DNA of 7,631 nt from CAZEIW01 sp964512305 (GTDB lineage: Bacteria > Pseudomonadota > Gammaproteobacteria > Burkholderiales > Burkholderiaceae_F), in the NCBI GenBank assembly GCA_964512305.1, contig CAZEIW010000136.1, positions 1-7,631 of the forward strand, read 5' to 3'. A program made the position numbers and the translations under genes. Positions 1-7,118 of the stretch are shown piece after piece; the first letter of the stretch is position 1; each line of letters begins with the position of its first letter. The notes below the pieces were generated by a model. It saw nothing but the letters and a program-made list of their open reading frames with translations. It was not told the DNA's origin and did not search any database.

Positions 1-1269
1 CGCCTTGATCGCGATGTCGGCGGTTTCGAGGTCGCGGATCTCGCCCACCATGATCACGTCCGGGTCCTGGCGCAGGAAGGCGCGCATCGCGTTGGCGAAC
101 GTCAGGCCCGCCTTCTCGTAGACGTTGACCTGGTTGATGCCCGCGATCTGGATTTCGGCGGGATCCTCGGCGGTCGAGATGTTGACGCCGGGCTGGTTCA
201 GGATGTTGAGGCAGGTGTACAGCGAAACCGTCTTGCCGCTGCCGGTCGGGCCCGTCACGAGGACCATGCCGTACGGCCGCTGGATCGCGTTGACCAGGAG
301 CTCCTTCTGATCGGGATCGTATCCGAGCGAATCGATCCCCATTTTGGCCTGCGCGGCGTCGAGGATCCGCATCACGATCTTCTCGCCGTACAGCGTGGGC
401 AGCGTGCTGACCCGGAAGTCGATCGCGCGCTGTCCCGACAGCGCCAGCTTCATGCGGCCGTCCTGCGGCACGCGCTTCTCCGAGATGTCGAGGCGCGAGA
501 TGACCTTGATCCGGGTCACCAGGCGCTCGCGGATCGCCAGCGGCGGCTGCGCCACCTCGCGCAGGATGCCGTCGACCCGGAAGCGGATCCGGTAGAACTT
601 CTCGTACGGCTCGAAGTGCAGGTCCGAGGCGCCCTCGCCGATCGCGTCGAGCAGCAGCTTCTGCAGGAACCGCACGACCGGCGCGTCGTCCACGTCGGCC
701 GAGGCCGCCGCGTCGTCGTTCTCCTGCTCGGGGCTCTCGGCCAGCAGGTCCTCGAAGCTGACGTCGTCGTCGATCAGCTTGTCGAGCGTCTGCGCCGCGG
801 TCTGCCCGACGCTGTCGATCAGCCGCATCAGCTTGTCGTGCTCGACCACCACCACGTCGATCACGAGCTGGGTCTGGAACTTGACCTGGTCGAGCGCCTG
901 GTAGTTGGTCGGATCGGAGACCGCGACGGCCAGCCTGTTGCCGCGCTTGCGAAGCGCCAGCACGCGCAGCGCTCCGACGAGCTTGCGGTCGATCGTGTCC
1001 TTGGGCAGCTGATCGACGTCGACCGCGGCGAGGTCGAGCAGCGGATGGCCGAAGGTCTCGGCCGCGAAGCGGGCGATCGTGGGCGGCGTCAGCCCGATCG
1101 ACTCGCCGACCGAGACCAGCTCGTCGATGAACTGGGTATTGCTCTGCCCCGCCTTGCGGGCGAGCGTCTCGGCCCGGTCGGGGCGCAGCTTGCCCTGCTG
1201 CACAAGCGCGCGGGCGAGCCCCGTGAGCGCACTGGCAGCGGCGGAAGGACCTTGAGTGACGGCGGACAT
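1..1269 (-). CDS. pilB: Type IV pilus assembly ATPase PilB, 3' end missing (runs off left edge)
   Basis: Cytoplasmic hexameric ATPase that powers extension of type IV pili by driving pilin polymerisation through the PilC platform. Read on the minus strand from the ATG at 1269, 423 codons stay open to the window edge. Seen: an N-terminal T2SSE_N-type region (about residues 40-150), an acidic linker (about 165-195), then the secretion ATPase domain opening with APVVRFLQKLLLDAI and SDLHFEPYE. Walker A GPTGSGKT is at residues 340-347, followed by ISTAEDPAE (the Asp-box region, with Ala where Val is usual). The Walker B segment DPDVIMVGEIRD is at 402-413. The match runs along the whole length to PilB rather than GspE. 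Pseudomonas PilB has 566 residues, so about 140-150, including the His box and metal-binding Cys motif, lie outside. No good Shine-Dalgarno precedes the ATG. pilC and pilD would be expected next but are not visible. Confidence 0.96.
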   Translation of the reverse strand, partial: MSAVTQGPSAAASALTGLARALVQQGKLRPDRAETLARKAGQSNTQFIDELVSVGESIGLTPPTIARFAAETFGHPLLDLAAVDVDQLPKDTIDRKLVGALRVLALRKRGNRLAVAVSDPTNYQALDQVKFQTQLVIDVVVVEHDKLMRLIDSVGQTAAQTLDKLIDDDVSFEDLLAESPEQENDDAAASADVDDAPVVRFLQKLLLDAIGEGASDLHFEPYEKFYRIRFRVDGILREVAQPPLAIRERLVTRIKVISRLDISEKRVPQDGRMKLALSGQRAIDFRVSTLPTLYGEKIVMRILDAAQAKMGIDSLGYDPDQKELLVNAIQRPYGMVLVTGPTGSGKTVSLYTCLNILNQPGVNISTAEDPAEIQIAGINQVNVYEKAGLTFANAMRAFLRQDPDVIMVGEIRDLETADIAIKA

Positions 1270-1295
1270 GTTCGTGTCGGGCGGGGCAGGAGAAA

Positions 1296-1301
1296 GTTAT
1301 A
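1296..1301 (-). promoter_or_regulatory. Possible -10 element upstream of pilB
   Basis: The minus strand reads TATAAC about 27 nt before the pilB ATG, in an otherwise GC-rich 166-nt gap. A transcript from it would have a leader of only about 20 nt. No convincing -35 lies at 16-18 bp spacing and no sigma-54 GG/GC pair is seen, so this is a weak candidate. A second AT-rich patch lies at about 1350-1370. pilB might instead be read through from the gene upstream, because no clear terminator is visible between them. Confidence 0.3.
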
Positions 1302-1435
1302 GCGTTGCCCGGCTCCCGCGAAGCTGGAAGATGGTGCCGATAAGCCCCGGATTTGTAAACTTATTATCCCCCAAAGACGGGCCCGGAGGACGGCACATCC
1401 GGATTACCCAGGGGGCACGGCCGCCCGCGGCGGGA

Positions 1436-2719
1436 TCAATTCGGGCGGGAGGACGGCGCGTCGCGTATCAGCCGCACGCTGCGCACCACCTGATCCTGGA
1501 TCTGGATGACCTCGACCACGCAGCCGGGCAGCCGCAGGCAGCAGGGGCCGTCGGGGATCTGCTCAAGGCGCTCGAGCAGCAGGCCGTTGAGCGTCTTCGG
1601 GCCGTCGATCGGCAGCACCAGCGACAGGCGGCGGTTGAGCTGGCGCAGCGAGACCGTGCCGTCGACGATGACCTGGCCGTCGTCGCCCCAGTGCAGCGAC
1701 GAGCCGCCGCCAGGCGCCTGGGTCGTGAATTCGCCGACGATCTCCTCGACGATGTCGTCGACCGTCACCAGGCCGAGCAGGTCGCCGTACTCGTCGACGA
1801 CCAGTCCGAGGCGCTGGCGGTTGTCCTGGAACATCTGCAGCTGCTGCAGCAGCGAGGTCCCGGTCGGGATCCAGTAGGGCGCGGCGAGCAGCTCCCGGAT
1901 CGTGTCGGTCCCGGGTGCGCCCTCGCCGAGGATCGGCAGCAGCTTGCGCACGTGCAGGATGCCGACCACGCGGCTGATGTCGTTCTCGTAGACCGGCAGC
2001 TTGTTGTGGTAGCAGGTGGTCAGCTGGTCGAGCAGGGCCCGGATCGGCTGATCCAGGTCCAGGCCCTCGATGCTGGCGCGCGGGGTCATCACGTCGTCGA
2101 CCGTCAGCCGCTCGAGGTCGAAAAGGTTCAGCAGCATGCTGCGGTGCTTGGTCGGGATGAAATTGGCCCCCTCGAGCACGACGGTGCGCAACTCCTCGGG
2201 GGTCAGGCGCTGCGCCTCGTCGCCGCGGCGCTGGCGGATCCGCAGCACGCGCAGGATCGCATGCACGAACAGGTTGACGAACCAGACCGCCGGGGTGGCG
2301 AGCCACAGCAGCCAGCGCAGCACCAGGCTCGAGCCGAGCGCGATCGGCTCCGGGTAGGTGGCGCCGACGATCTTCGGCGTGATCTCCGAGAAGACCACGA
2401 TCAGGAACGCGATCGCGACGGTGGCCAACGCGAGCGGCCACTGATGGGCGCCGAAGTAGTAGATCGCGAGCGCGGTGACCACCGCCGTGGCGGCGGTGTT
2501 GGCGAGGTTGTTGCCGAGCAGGATCACGCTCAGCAGCCGGTCGGTGCGGGCGAGCAGCGCCTGCACGCGCCGCGCGGCGGCGCTTCCCTGGCGCACGAGG
2601 TGCCGCAGCCGCATGCGGCTGAGCGCCATCATGGCGGTCTCGGCGATCGAGAAGAATGCCGAGATCAGCAGCAGCGCGACCAGCGTGCCGAGCTGCGCCC
2701 AGACCGGGATGTTTTCCAC
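1436..2719 (-). CDS. CorB/YfjD-type HlyC/CorC family membrane protein (DUF21 + CBS pair + CorC_HlyC)
   Basis: Inner-membrane protein of the CNNM/CorB family, linked to Mg2+/Co2+ transport or resistance; the exact substrate cannot be read from sequence. It has 427 residues, close to E. coli YfjD/CorB. In order: DUF21 transmembrane domain (about residues 8-160, with hydrophobic stretches near 8-30, 65-88, 95-118 and 132-158 and the family motif SAFFSIAETAMMALS), a linker with LTPEELRTVV, two CBS repeats (about 205-265 and 275-330; VDDVMTPR, then LVVDEYGDLLGLVTVDDI), and a C-terminal CorC_HlyC domain (about 346-422; TLNGLLLERLEQIP). The start is a GTG; it aligns with the YfjD N-terminus, and the next upstream candidate has no better ribosome site. 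No clear Shine-Dalgarno is present. It follows tRNA-Pro by 110 nt and precedes pilB by 166 nt on the same strand. Confidence 0.93.
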   Translation of the reverse strand: MENIPVWAQLGTLVALLLISAFFSIAETAMMALSRMRLRHLVRQGSAAARRVQALLARTDRLLSVILLGNNLANTAATAVVTALAIYYFGAHQWPLALATVAIAFLIVVFSEITPKIVGATYPEPIALGSSLVLRWLLWLATPAVWFVNLFVHAILRVLRIRQRRGDEAQRLTPEELRTVVLEGANFIPTKHRSMLLNLFDLERLTVDDVMTPRASIEGLDLDQPIRALLDQLTTCYHNKLPVYENDISRVVGILHVRKLLPILGEGAPGTDTIRELLAAPYWIPTGTSLLQQLQMFQDNRQRLGLVVDEYGDLLGLVTVDDIVEEIVGEFTTQAPGGGSSLHWGDDGQVIVDGTVSLRQLNRRLSLVLPIDGPKTLNGLLLERLEQIPDGPCCLRLPGCVVEVIQIQDQVVRSVRLIRDAPSSRPN

Positions 2720-2746
2720 GGCAGCGGATCGGAGGAGGCGGCTCAG

Positions 2747-2779
2747 CCCGGTCGGGCGGCGCTAGGCGCCGGAACCGGG
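2747..2779 (-). other. Nested GC-rich hairpin between tRNA-Pro and the CorB-like gene
   Basis: A two-step stem: outer arms CCCGGT (2747-2752) and ACCGGG (2774-2779), inner arms CGGCGC (2757-2762) and GCGCCG (2766-2771) around a 3-nt loop, joined by a small asymmetric internal loop. It lies about 50 nt past the tRNA 3' end and 27 nt before the GTG of the membrane-protein gene. No U-run follows on the minus strand, so it is not a standard intrinsic terminator. It could protect or pause a transcript, or be chance in GC-rich DNA. Confidence 0.4.
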
Positions 2780-2829
2780 ACGGTCAGGGTGGGACCGCGG
2801 GCAAGCGGGCACGAGAACGCATGCAAAGC

Positions 2830-2906
2830 TGGTCGGGGTGAGAGGATTTGAACCTCCGACTCCTGCGTCCCGAACGCAGTACTCTACCAGGCTGAGCTAC
2901 ACCCCG
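2830..2906 (-). tRNA. tRNA-Pro, anticodon CGG, with encoded CCA
   Basis: A 77-nt cloverleaf reading CCG codons. The acceptor stem is CGGGGTG (5' end at 2906) with CACCCCG (2840-2834), then discriminator A and a genomically encoded CCA (2832-2830). The D arm has TAGCTCAGCCTGGTAGAG, the anticodon stem is CTGCG/CGCAG around loop TTCGGGA, giving anticodon CGG at 2872-2870, and the T arm has GGTTCAAATCC. The variable and T arms closely match E. coli proK tRNA. It lies 16 nt downstream of the ispB stop on the same strand with no promoter or terminator visible between, so it is probably released from an ispB read-through transcript. Confidence 0.97.
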
Positions 2907-2922
2907 AATGCAAAATGCGGCG

Positions 2923-3930
2923 CTAACGGTCACGCCGCATCGAAAAGCCGGCCAAGTCTAGCAGACGGTCGCGGAAGACCGACACCGGCAGCGCCGCCGC
3001 CGCCTGCGCGGCCGCTTCCGACTGACGTTCGGCCAGCCGGCGGGCGTAGTCGATCGACCCGTTCGCATGCACGATCTGCGCGATCTGGGCGAAATCGCCC
3101 TTGCCTTCGCGGATCGCCGCTTCGACCTGCAGCCGCTGGCTCGGGCTCGCCGCCCGCAGCGCGTGGATCACGGGCAAAGTCGCCTTGCCCTCGCGCAGGT
3201 CGTCGCCGACGCGCTTGCCGATCTGGTGCGGATTGCCGTCGTAGTCGAGCACGTCGTCGATGATCTGGAACGCTGTGCCGAGCGCCGCCCCATAGCGCGC
3301 GCACGAGTCCTCGAGCGCGGGAGCGGCGTCGGCCAGCACCGCTCCGATTCGGGCCGCGGCCTCGAACAGGGTCGCGGTCTTGCGCTCGACCACGAGCAGG
3401 TAGCGGGCCTCGTCGACCGTGGGGTCGTGTACGTTGAGCAGCTGCAGGACTTCTCCTTCGGCGATCCGGTTGGTGGCATCGGCCAGGATGCGCATCACGC
3501 GCATGCGGCCGGCGTCGACCATCATCTGGAACGCGCGCGAGTACAGGAAGTCGCCGACCAGGACGCTGGCGGCGTTGCCGAACGCCGCGTTGGTGGTCGG
3601 CCGGCCGCGCCGCAGATCGGACTCGTCGACCACGTCGTCGTGCAGCAGCGTCGCGGTGTGGATGAATTCGATCACCGCCGCGAGCAGCGTGTGCGCGGCG
3701 CCGCGGTAGTCCAGAGCGCGCGCGATCAGCAGCAGCACCGCCGGGCGCAGACGCTTGCCGCCCGCGCCCACGATGTAGTCGCCGATGGTGCCGATCAGCG
3801 CGACTTCCGAGCTCAGGCGCTCGCGGATCGTCGCGTCGACCGCGCGCATGTCGTCCGCAATGGGCGCCAGCACCTGCGCGAGTTCGGTCGGCGGAGCGGG
3901 CGTTTGCTGCGATGCGGGGGCGGTTTGCAC
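2923..3930 (-). CDS. ispB: Octaprenyl diphosphate synthase (trans-polyprenyl synthase)
   Basis: Makes the long all-trans prenyl diphosphate (C40 in relatives) that becomes the ubiquinone side chain, by condensing isopentenyl diphosphate onto farnesyl diphosphate in the cytoplasm. 335 residues from the GTG at 3930; E. coli IspB is slightly shorter. Seen: GGKRLRP (57-63), first Asp-rich motif LLHDDVVDESDLRRGRP with DDVVD at 98-102, KTATLFEAA (184-192), second Asp-rich motif FQIIDDVLDYDG (221-232), and GDDLREGKATLP. The small residues A93 and T94 just before DDxxD fit a long-chain product. Even the C-terminal RDR matches E. coli. The frame is open upstream to an ATG at 4044, but that would place a perfect TATAAT inside the gene and add an Arg-rich, unconserved 38 residues. 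The 3930 start is therefore preferred. No strong Shine-Dalgarno is seen. Confidence 0.94.
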   Translation of the reverse strand: MQTAPASQQTPAPPTELAQVLAPIADDMRAVDATIRERLSSEVALIGTIGDYIVGAGGKRLRPAVLLLIARALDYRGAAHTLLAAVIEFIHTATLLHDDVVDESDLRRGRPTTNAAFGNAASVLVGDFLYSRAFQMMVDAGRMRVMRILADATNRIAEGEVLQLLNVHDPTVDEARYLLVVERKTATLFEAAARIGAVLADAAPALEDSCARYGAALGTAFQIIDDVLDYDGNPHQIGKRVGDDLREGKATLPVIHALRAASPSQRLQVEAAIREGKGDFAQIAQIVHANGSIDYARRLAERQSEAAAQAAAALPVSVFRDRLLDLAGFSMRRDR

Positions 3931-3957
3931 GGACCGGGAGCGGGAAGATGCCCTTCG

Positions 3958-3963
3958 ATTATA
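3958..3963 (-). promoter_or_regulatory. -10 element of the ispB promoter
   Basis: The minus strand carries a perfect TATAAT in very GC-rich surroundings, 27 nt before the ispB GTG. Initiation about 7 nt downstream would give a leader near 20 nt. The -35 position is GC-rich and matches the consensus poorly, so an activator or another contact may compensate. Its position is the main argument against the longer ispB reading frame. Confidence 0.6.
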
Positions 3964-4026
3964 TGGGGGTGTCGCCCGCGGACGGCGGCGCGCGCCCGCG
4001 AGCCCGCCGGCGCCATGGGCGGCAAA

Positions 4027-4056
4027 TTGACTGCGGGGCCGCAAAGCTGCGATAAT
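4027..4056 (+). promoter_or_regulatory. Sigma-70-type promoter of rplU-rpmA-obgE-proB
   Basis: The -35 is TTGACT (4027-4032) and the -10 is GATAAT (4051-4056), separated by 18 bp, each one mismatch from consensus. Transcription should begin near 4062-4064, leaving a leader of about 95 nt before rplU. No other comparable promoter is seen up to proB, so it probably serves the whole cluster. Confidence 0.8.
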
Positions 4057-4146
4057 TCAAAGCTTTCGGCGGCCCGGGCGCGATGCAAAGCAGCGATGCA
4101 GAGCAAGCCGCGTGGCGGGCAGATTCGTCGAACCAGCGTGTCGAGC

Positions 4147-4151
4147 GGGAG
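4147..4151 (+). promoter_or_regulatory. Shine-Dalgarno of rplU (decides the start)
   Basis: GGGAG ends 7 nt before the ATG at 4159. It favours this start over an in-frame ATG at 4096, which would add 21 residues not found in L21 proteins. Confidence 0.6.
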
Positions 4152-4158
4152 CGGCCAG

Positions 4159-4467
4159 ATGTTTGCGGTGATCAGGACGGGCGGCAAGCAGTATCGGGTG
4201 AGCGCGGGCGACCGCCTCAAGGTCGAGTCGTTGCCGATCGAGGTCGGGCAGCAGGTCAAGCTCGCCGAGGTGCTCGCGGTCGGCGAAGGCTCGCAGGTGA
4301 GGGTCGGCGCGCCGCTGGTGGGCGACGCCGCGGTCACCGCGACCGTTCTCGCCCACGGGCGCCACGACAAGGTCAAGATCTTCAAGATGCGCCGCCGCAA
4401 GCATTTCCAGAAGCACGGCGGGCACCGCCAGAACTTCACCGAACTTCGAATCGACTCGATCGCGTAG
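4159..4467 (+). CDS. rplU: 50S ribosomal protein L21
   Basis: Structural protein of the large ribosomal subunit that binds 23S rRNA. 102 residues, the usual bacterial length. The conserved N-terminus MFAVIRTGGKQYRV and the C-terminal signature KMRRRKHFQKHGGHRQ followed by TELRIDSI are both intact. The start at 4159 gives the standard L21 N-terminus and has a GGGAG ribosome site. First gene of the cluster, about 95 nt downstream of a strong promoter, and 39 nt ahead of rpmA, its usual partner. Confidence 0.98.
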   Translation: MFAVIRTGGKQYRVSAGDRLKVESLPIEVGQQVKLAEVLAVGEGSQVRVGAPLVGDAAVTATVLAHGRHDKVKIFKMRRRKHFQKHGGHRQNFTELRIDSIA

Positions 4468-4506
4468 GTCGCGGAAGACCGCCAGGCGAACGATCAGGAT
4501 CACGAT

Positions 4507-4767
4507 ATGGCGCACAAAAAGGCAGGCGGCTCGTCACGCAACGGCCGCGATTCCCAGGCCAAGCGGCTTGGCGTCAAGGTTTACGGCGGCGAAAACGTCC
4601 ACGCGGGCGGCATCATCGTGCGCCAGCGCGGCACGCAGTTCCATGCCGGCGACAACGTCGGTACCGGCCGCGACTACACGCTGTTCGCGCTGGTCGACGG
4701 CACGGTCCGGTTCTCCGTCGGCGGCCCGCGCAATCGCCGGAAGGTCAACGTCCTGCCGCAGGCCTGA
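4507..4767 (+). CDS. rpmA: 50S ribosomal protein L27
   Basis: Large-subunit protein whose N-terminal tail reaches the peptidyl-transferase centre. 86 residues. It starts directly with the mature-type N-terminus MAHKKAGGSSRNGRDS, with no cleavable Firmicutes-type extension. KRLGVKVYGGE, VRQRGTQFHAG and GRDYTLFALVDG are all typical. A Shine-Dalgarno AGGA (4496-4499) lies 7 nt before the ATG. It sits between rplU (39 nt) and obgE (107 nt), the widely conserved order. Confidence 0.98.
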   Translation: MAHKKAGGSSRNGRDSQAKRLGVKVYGGENVHAGGIIVRQRGTQFHAGDNVGTGRDYTLFALVDGTVRFSVGGPRNRRKVNVLPQA

Positions 4768-4773
4768 CGCGGG

Positions 4774-4840
4774 CGGCGCGCGCGTACGCGGCCGCGCCGG
4801 CGTCTTCCCCCGAGCAACGCGCCGGATGCGCGCGGCCGCG
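4774..4840. other. Two 10-bp perfect palindromes in the rpmA-obgE gap
   Basis: CGCGTACGCG (4781-4790) and CGCGGCCGCG (4831-4840) are self-complementary and their starts lie exactly 50 bp apart. The first is flanked by 7-bp arms CGGCGCG (4774-4780) and CGCGCCG (4793-4799). There is no T-run, so this is not a standard terminator. It could modulate read-through into obgE, or reflect the CG-rich base composition. Confidence 0.25.
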
Positions 4841-4874
4841 GCGCGCGACGGCCGCGTCGCAGGGGCAACAAGCG

Positions 4875-5957
4875 ATGAAATTCGTCGACGAGGCGCGAAT
4901 CGAGGTCGCCGGAGGCCGTGGCGGCAATGGCTGCGCCTCCTTCCGGCGCGAAAAATTCGTCCCCAAGGGCGGGCCTGACGGCGGCGACGGCGGCCGCGGC
5001 GGCGACGTCTGGGCGGTGGCCGACCGCAACCTCAATACGCTGATCGAGTACCGGTACAGCCGCAAGCACCACGCCGAGAACGGCGAGCACGGCCGGGGAT
5101 CCGACTGTTTCGGTGCCGGCGGCCACGACATCGAGCTGGGCGTGCCCGTGGGCACGGTCATCACCGACGAGGAAACGGGCGAGATCGTCGCCGACCTGGC
5201 CGTAAACGGCCAGCGCGCGCTGCTTGCCGGGGGCGGCGCGGGCGGCCTGGGCAACCTGCACTTCAAGTCGAGCACGAACCGCGCGCCGCGCCAACATACG
5301 CCAGGGCAGCCCGGCCAGATGCGACGGCTGCGGCTTGAGTTGAGAGTGCTGGCCGACGTCGGGCTGCTGGGCGCGCCGAACGCGGGCAAGTCGACGCTGC
5401 TGGCCTCGGTCTCCAACGCGCGTCCGAAAATCGCCGATTACCCGTTCACGACGCTCTATCCCCACCTGGGCGTCGTCAGGCAGGAAGCCGGCCGCGGATT
5501 CGTGGTGGCCGACCTGCCCGGCCTGATCGAGGGCGCCGCCGAGGGCGCGGGCCTCGGTCACCAGTTCCTGCGCCACGTCAGCAGGACCCGGTTGCTGTTG
5601 CACGTACTCGATGCCGCGCCGCTCGACGGCAATGCCGATCCCGTGGCGCAGGCACGCACGATCGCCGCCGAGCTGCGCAAGTACGACCTGGCGCTGACCC
5701 GGATCCCGCGCTGGTACGTGCTGAACAAGATCGACCTGATCGACGCCGAAGCCCGCGACGCGACCGTTGCGCGGCTGCGCAGGCGGCTGCGGACGAAGGC
5801 GCCGGTGTTCGCGGTCTCGGCGGTCACCGGCGAGGGCTGCCGCGACCTGATGTGGGCGGTGCAGCGCTTTCTCGCCGAGCATGCCGCGGCGGCAGAGGCG
5901 GCGGAGGCGGCCGATCCGCACCTCGGAGCGGCGGCAGCGGCAAGCCGGGTGGGATGA
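4875..5957 (+). CDS. obgE: GTPase Obg/CgtA
   Basis: Essential, ribosome-associated GTPase acting in late 50S assembly and stress or growth control. 360 residues. The N-terminal glycine-rich Obg fold spans about residues 1-158 (VAGGRGGNGCASFRREK, then GGPDGGDGGRGGDV). The G domain follows: G1 GAPNAGKST 166-174, switch region DYPFTT 188-193, G3 DLPG 213-216, G4 NKID 284-287, G5 SAV 315-317. The C-terminal tail (about 334-360) is short and alanine-rich; there is no Firmicutes-type OCT domain, and the tail is less acidic than in E. coli ObgE. The ATG is chosen because MKFVDEARIEV is the family N-terminus; AGGGG (4861-4865) is its likely ribosome site, at 9 nt. The frame is open far upstream, but that part is antisense or alternate-frame noise. 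proB follows after 4 nt. Confidence 0.97.
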   Translation: MKFVDEARIEVAGGRGGNGCASFRREKFVPKGGPDGGDGGRGGDVWAVADRNLNTLIEYRYSRKHHAENGEHGRGSDCFGAGGHDIELGVPVGTVITDEETGEIVADLAVNGQRALLAGGGAGGLGNLHFKSSTNRAPRQHTPGQPGQMRRLRLELRVLADVGLLGAPNAGKSTLLASVSNARPKIADYPFTTLYPHLGVVRQEAGRGFVVADLPGLIEGAAEGAGLGHQFLRHVSRTRLLLHVLDAAPLDGNADPVAQARTIAAELRKYDLALTRIPRWYVLNKIDLIDAEARDATVARLRRRLRTKAPVFAVSAVTGEGCRDLMWAVQRFLAEHAAAAEAAEAADPHLGAAAAASRVG

Positions 5958-5961
5958 GACC

Positions 5962-7092
5962 GTGGCGCCAGATTCCGATTCCGTCCTGAAGCGGGCACGC
6001 CGCGCGGTTGTCAAGGTCGGCAGCAGCCTGGTCACCAACGATGGCCGCGGCCTCGATGCCGAGGCGATCTCGCGCTGGGCGGAGCAGATCGCCGCGCTGA
6101 CCACGCGCGGCAAGCAGGTGGTGCTGGTCTCGAGCGGCGCGATCGCCGAAGGCATGCAGCGCCTGGGCTGGAGCCGCCGCCCGCAGCAGATCCACGATCT
6201 GCAGGCGGCGGCCGCGGTCGGCCAGATGGGTCTGGCGCAGGCCTACGAAACCTGCTTCGCCGCGCACGGAATGCACACGGCGCAGGTGCTGCTCACGCAT
6301 GCCGACCTCGCCGACCGCGCGCGCTACCTGAACGCGCGCTCGACCCTGCTCACGCTGCTCGAGCTGCGCGTCGTGCCGGTGATCAACGAGAACGACACGG
6401 TGGTCACCGACGAGATCAAGTTCGGCGACAACGACACGCTGGGGGCGCTGGTCACCAACCTGGTCGAGGCCGACGTGCTGGTCATCCTGACCGACCAGGC
6501 GGGCCTGTACGACGCCGACCCGCGACACGAGCCGCGCGCCCGACTGATCGACGAGGCGGCCGCCGGCGATGCCGACCTGGAGGGCTTCGCCGGAGGCGCC
6601 GGCAGCGCGATCGGCCGCGGCGGCATGATCACGAAGGTCCTGGCGGCCAAGCGCGCCGCGCGCAGCGGCGCCTCGACGATCATCGTCTCCGGGCGCGAGC
6701 CCGACGTGCTGCTGAAGCTGGCGCGCGGCGACCGCATCGGCACGCAGCTCACGGCGTCGATGCCGGTGCTGACGGCGCGCAAGCAGTGGCTCGCCGACCA
6801 TCTGCAGCTCAAGGGGCGCGTGGTCATCGATGCGGGCGCGGCGCGCGCGCTGCGCCGCGACGGCAAGAGCCTGCTGCCGATCGGCGTGGTGGAGGTGCAG
6901 GGCGAGTTCGCGCGCGGCGACGTGGTCGCCTGCGTCGACGGCACCGGGCGCGAGATCGCGCGCGGGCTGGTCAACTACTCGAGCGCCGACGCCCGCCAGA
7001 TCGCGCGCCGCCCGAGCGCGGAGATCGAGACCGTGCTGGGATTCATCGAGGAACCCGAGCTGATCCACCGGGACAACCTGGTGCTGATATGA
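5962..7092 (+). CDS. proB: Glutamate 5-kinase
   Basis: Phosphorylates L-glutamate with ATP to glutamyl 5-phosphate, the first and normally proline-inhibited step of proline synthesis. 376 residues from a GTG; E. coli ProB has 367. The amino acid kinase domain covers about residues 12-265: VKVGSSLVT 17-25, SSGAIAEG 57-64, INENDTV 141-147, FGDNDTLGALV 154-164, TDQAGLYDADPR 177-188, GGMITK 220-225. A C-terminal PUA domain (about 286-365) starts at GRVVIDAGA and includes GLVNYSSAD, as in the two-domain proteobacterial enzymes. The GTG is 4 nt after the obgE stop, which implies translational coupling; a GGTGGGA stretch just upstream may serve as ribosome site. proA is not in the window. A repeat array begins shortly after the stop. 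Confidence 0.96.
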   Translation: MAPDSDSVLKRARRAVVKVGSSLVTNDGRGLDAEAISRWAEQIAALTTRGKQVVLVSSGAIAEGMQRLGWSRRPQQIHDLQAAAAVGQMGLAQAYETCFAAHGMHTAQVLLTHADLADRARYLNARSTLLTLLELRVVPVINENDTVVTDEIKFGDNDTLGALVTNLVEADVLVILTDQAGLYDADPRHEPRARLIDEAAAGDADLEGFAGGAGSAIGRGGMITKVLAAKRAARSGASTIIVSGREPDVLLKLARGDRIGTQLTASMPVLTARKQWLADHLQLKGRVVIDAGAARALRRDGKSLLPIGVVEVQGEFARGDVVACVDGTGREIARGLVNYSSADARQIARRPSAEIETVLGFIEEPELIHRDNLVLI

Positions 7093-7118
7093 GTTTGCGC
7101 GCCAGCAGTCGCCAGGCC

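Noticed and set aside
1256..2851. A 531-codon plus-strand frame opposite the CorB-like gene.
   Set aside because: Its sequence is repetitive and rich in Arg, Gln and Asp with no family match, while the minus strand encodes a clear full-length conserved protein.
2830..2906. The tRNA-Pro 3' end considered as a phage or island attachment site.
   Set aside because: No integrase, no second copy of the tRNA end in the window, and the flanking genes are conserved housekeeping genes.
3067..4467. A long plus-strand frame giving L21 a large N-terminal extension.
   Set aside because: Most of it is antisense to ispB. The L21 family N-terminus, Shine-Dalgarno and promoter place the start at 4159.
2967..4481. 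An identical 15-mer, GGTCGCGGAAGACCG, at 2967 and 4467, exactly 1500 bp apart.
   Set aside because: One copy is plain IspB coding sequence and the other is just after the rplU stop. A single 15-base match in GC-rich DNA is compatible with chance.
4083..5957. A 624-codon plus-strand frame that appears to fuse ribosomal protein sequence to Obg.
   Set aside because: It reads rplU and rpmA out of frame and joins obgE only because GC-rich DNA has few stops. Obg's conserved N-terminus begins at 4875.
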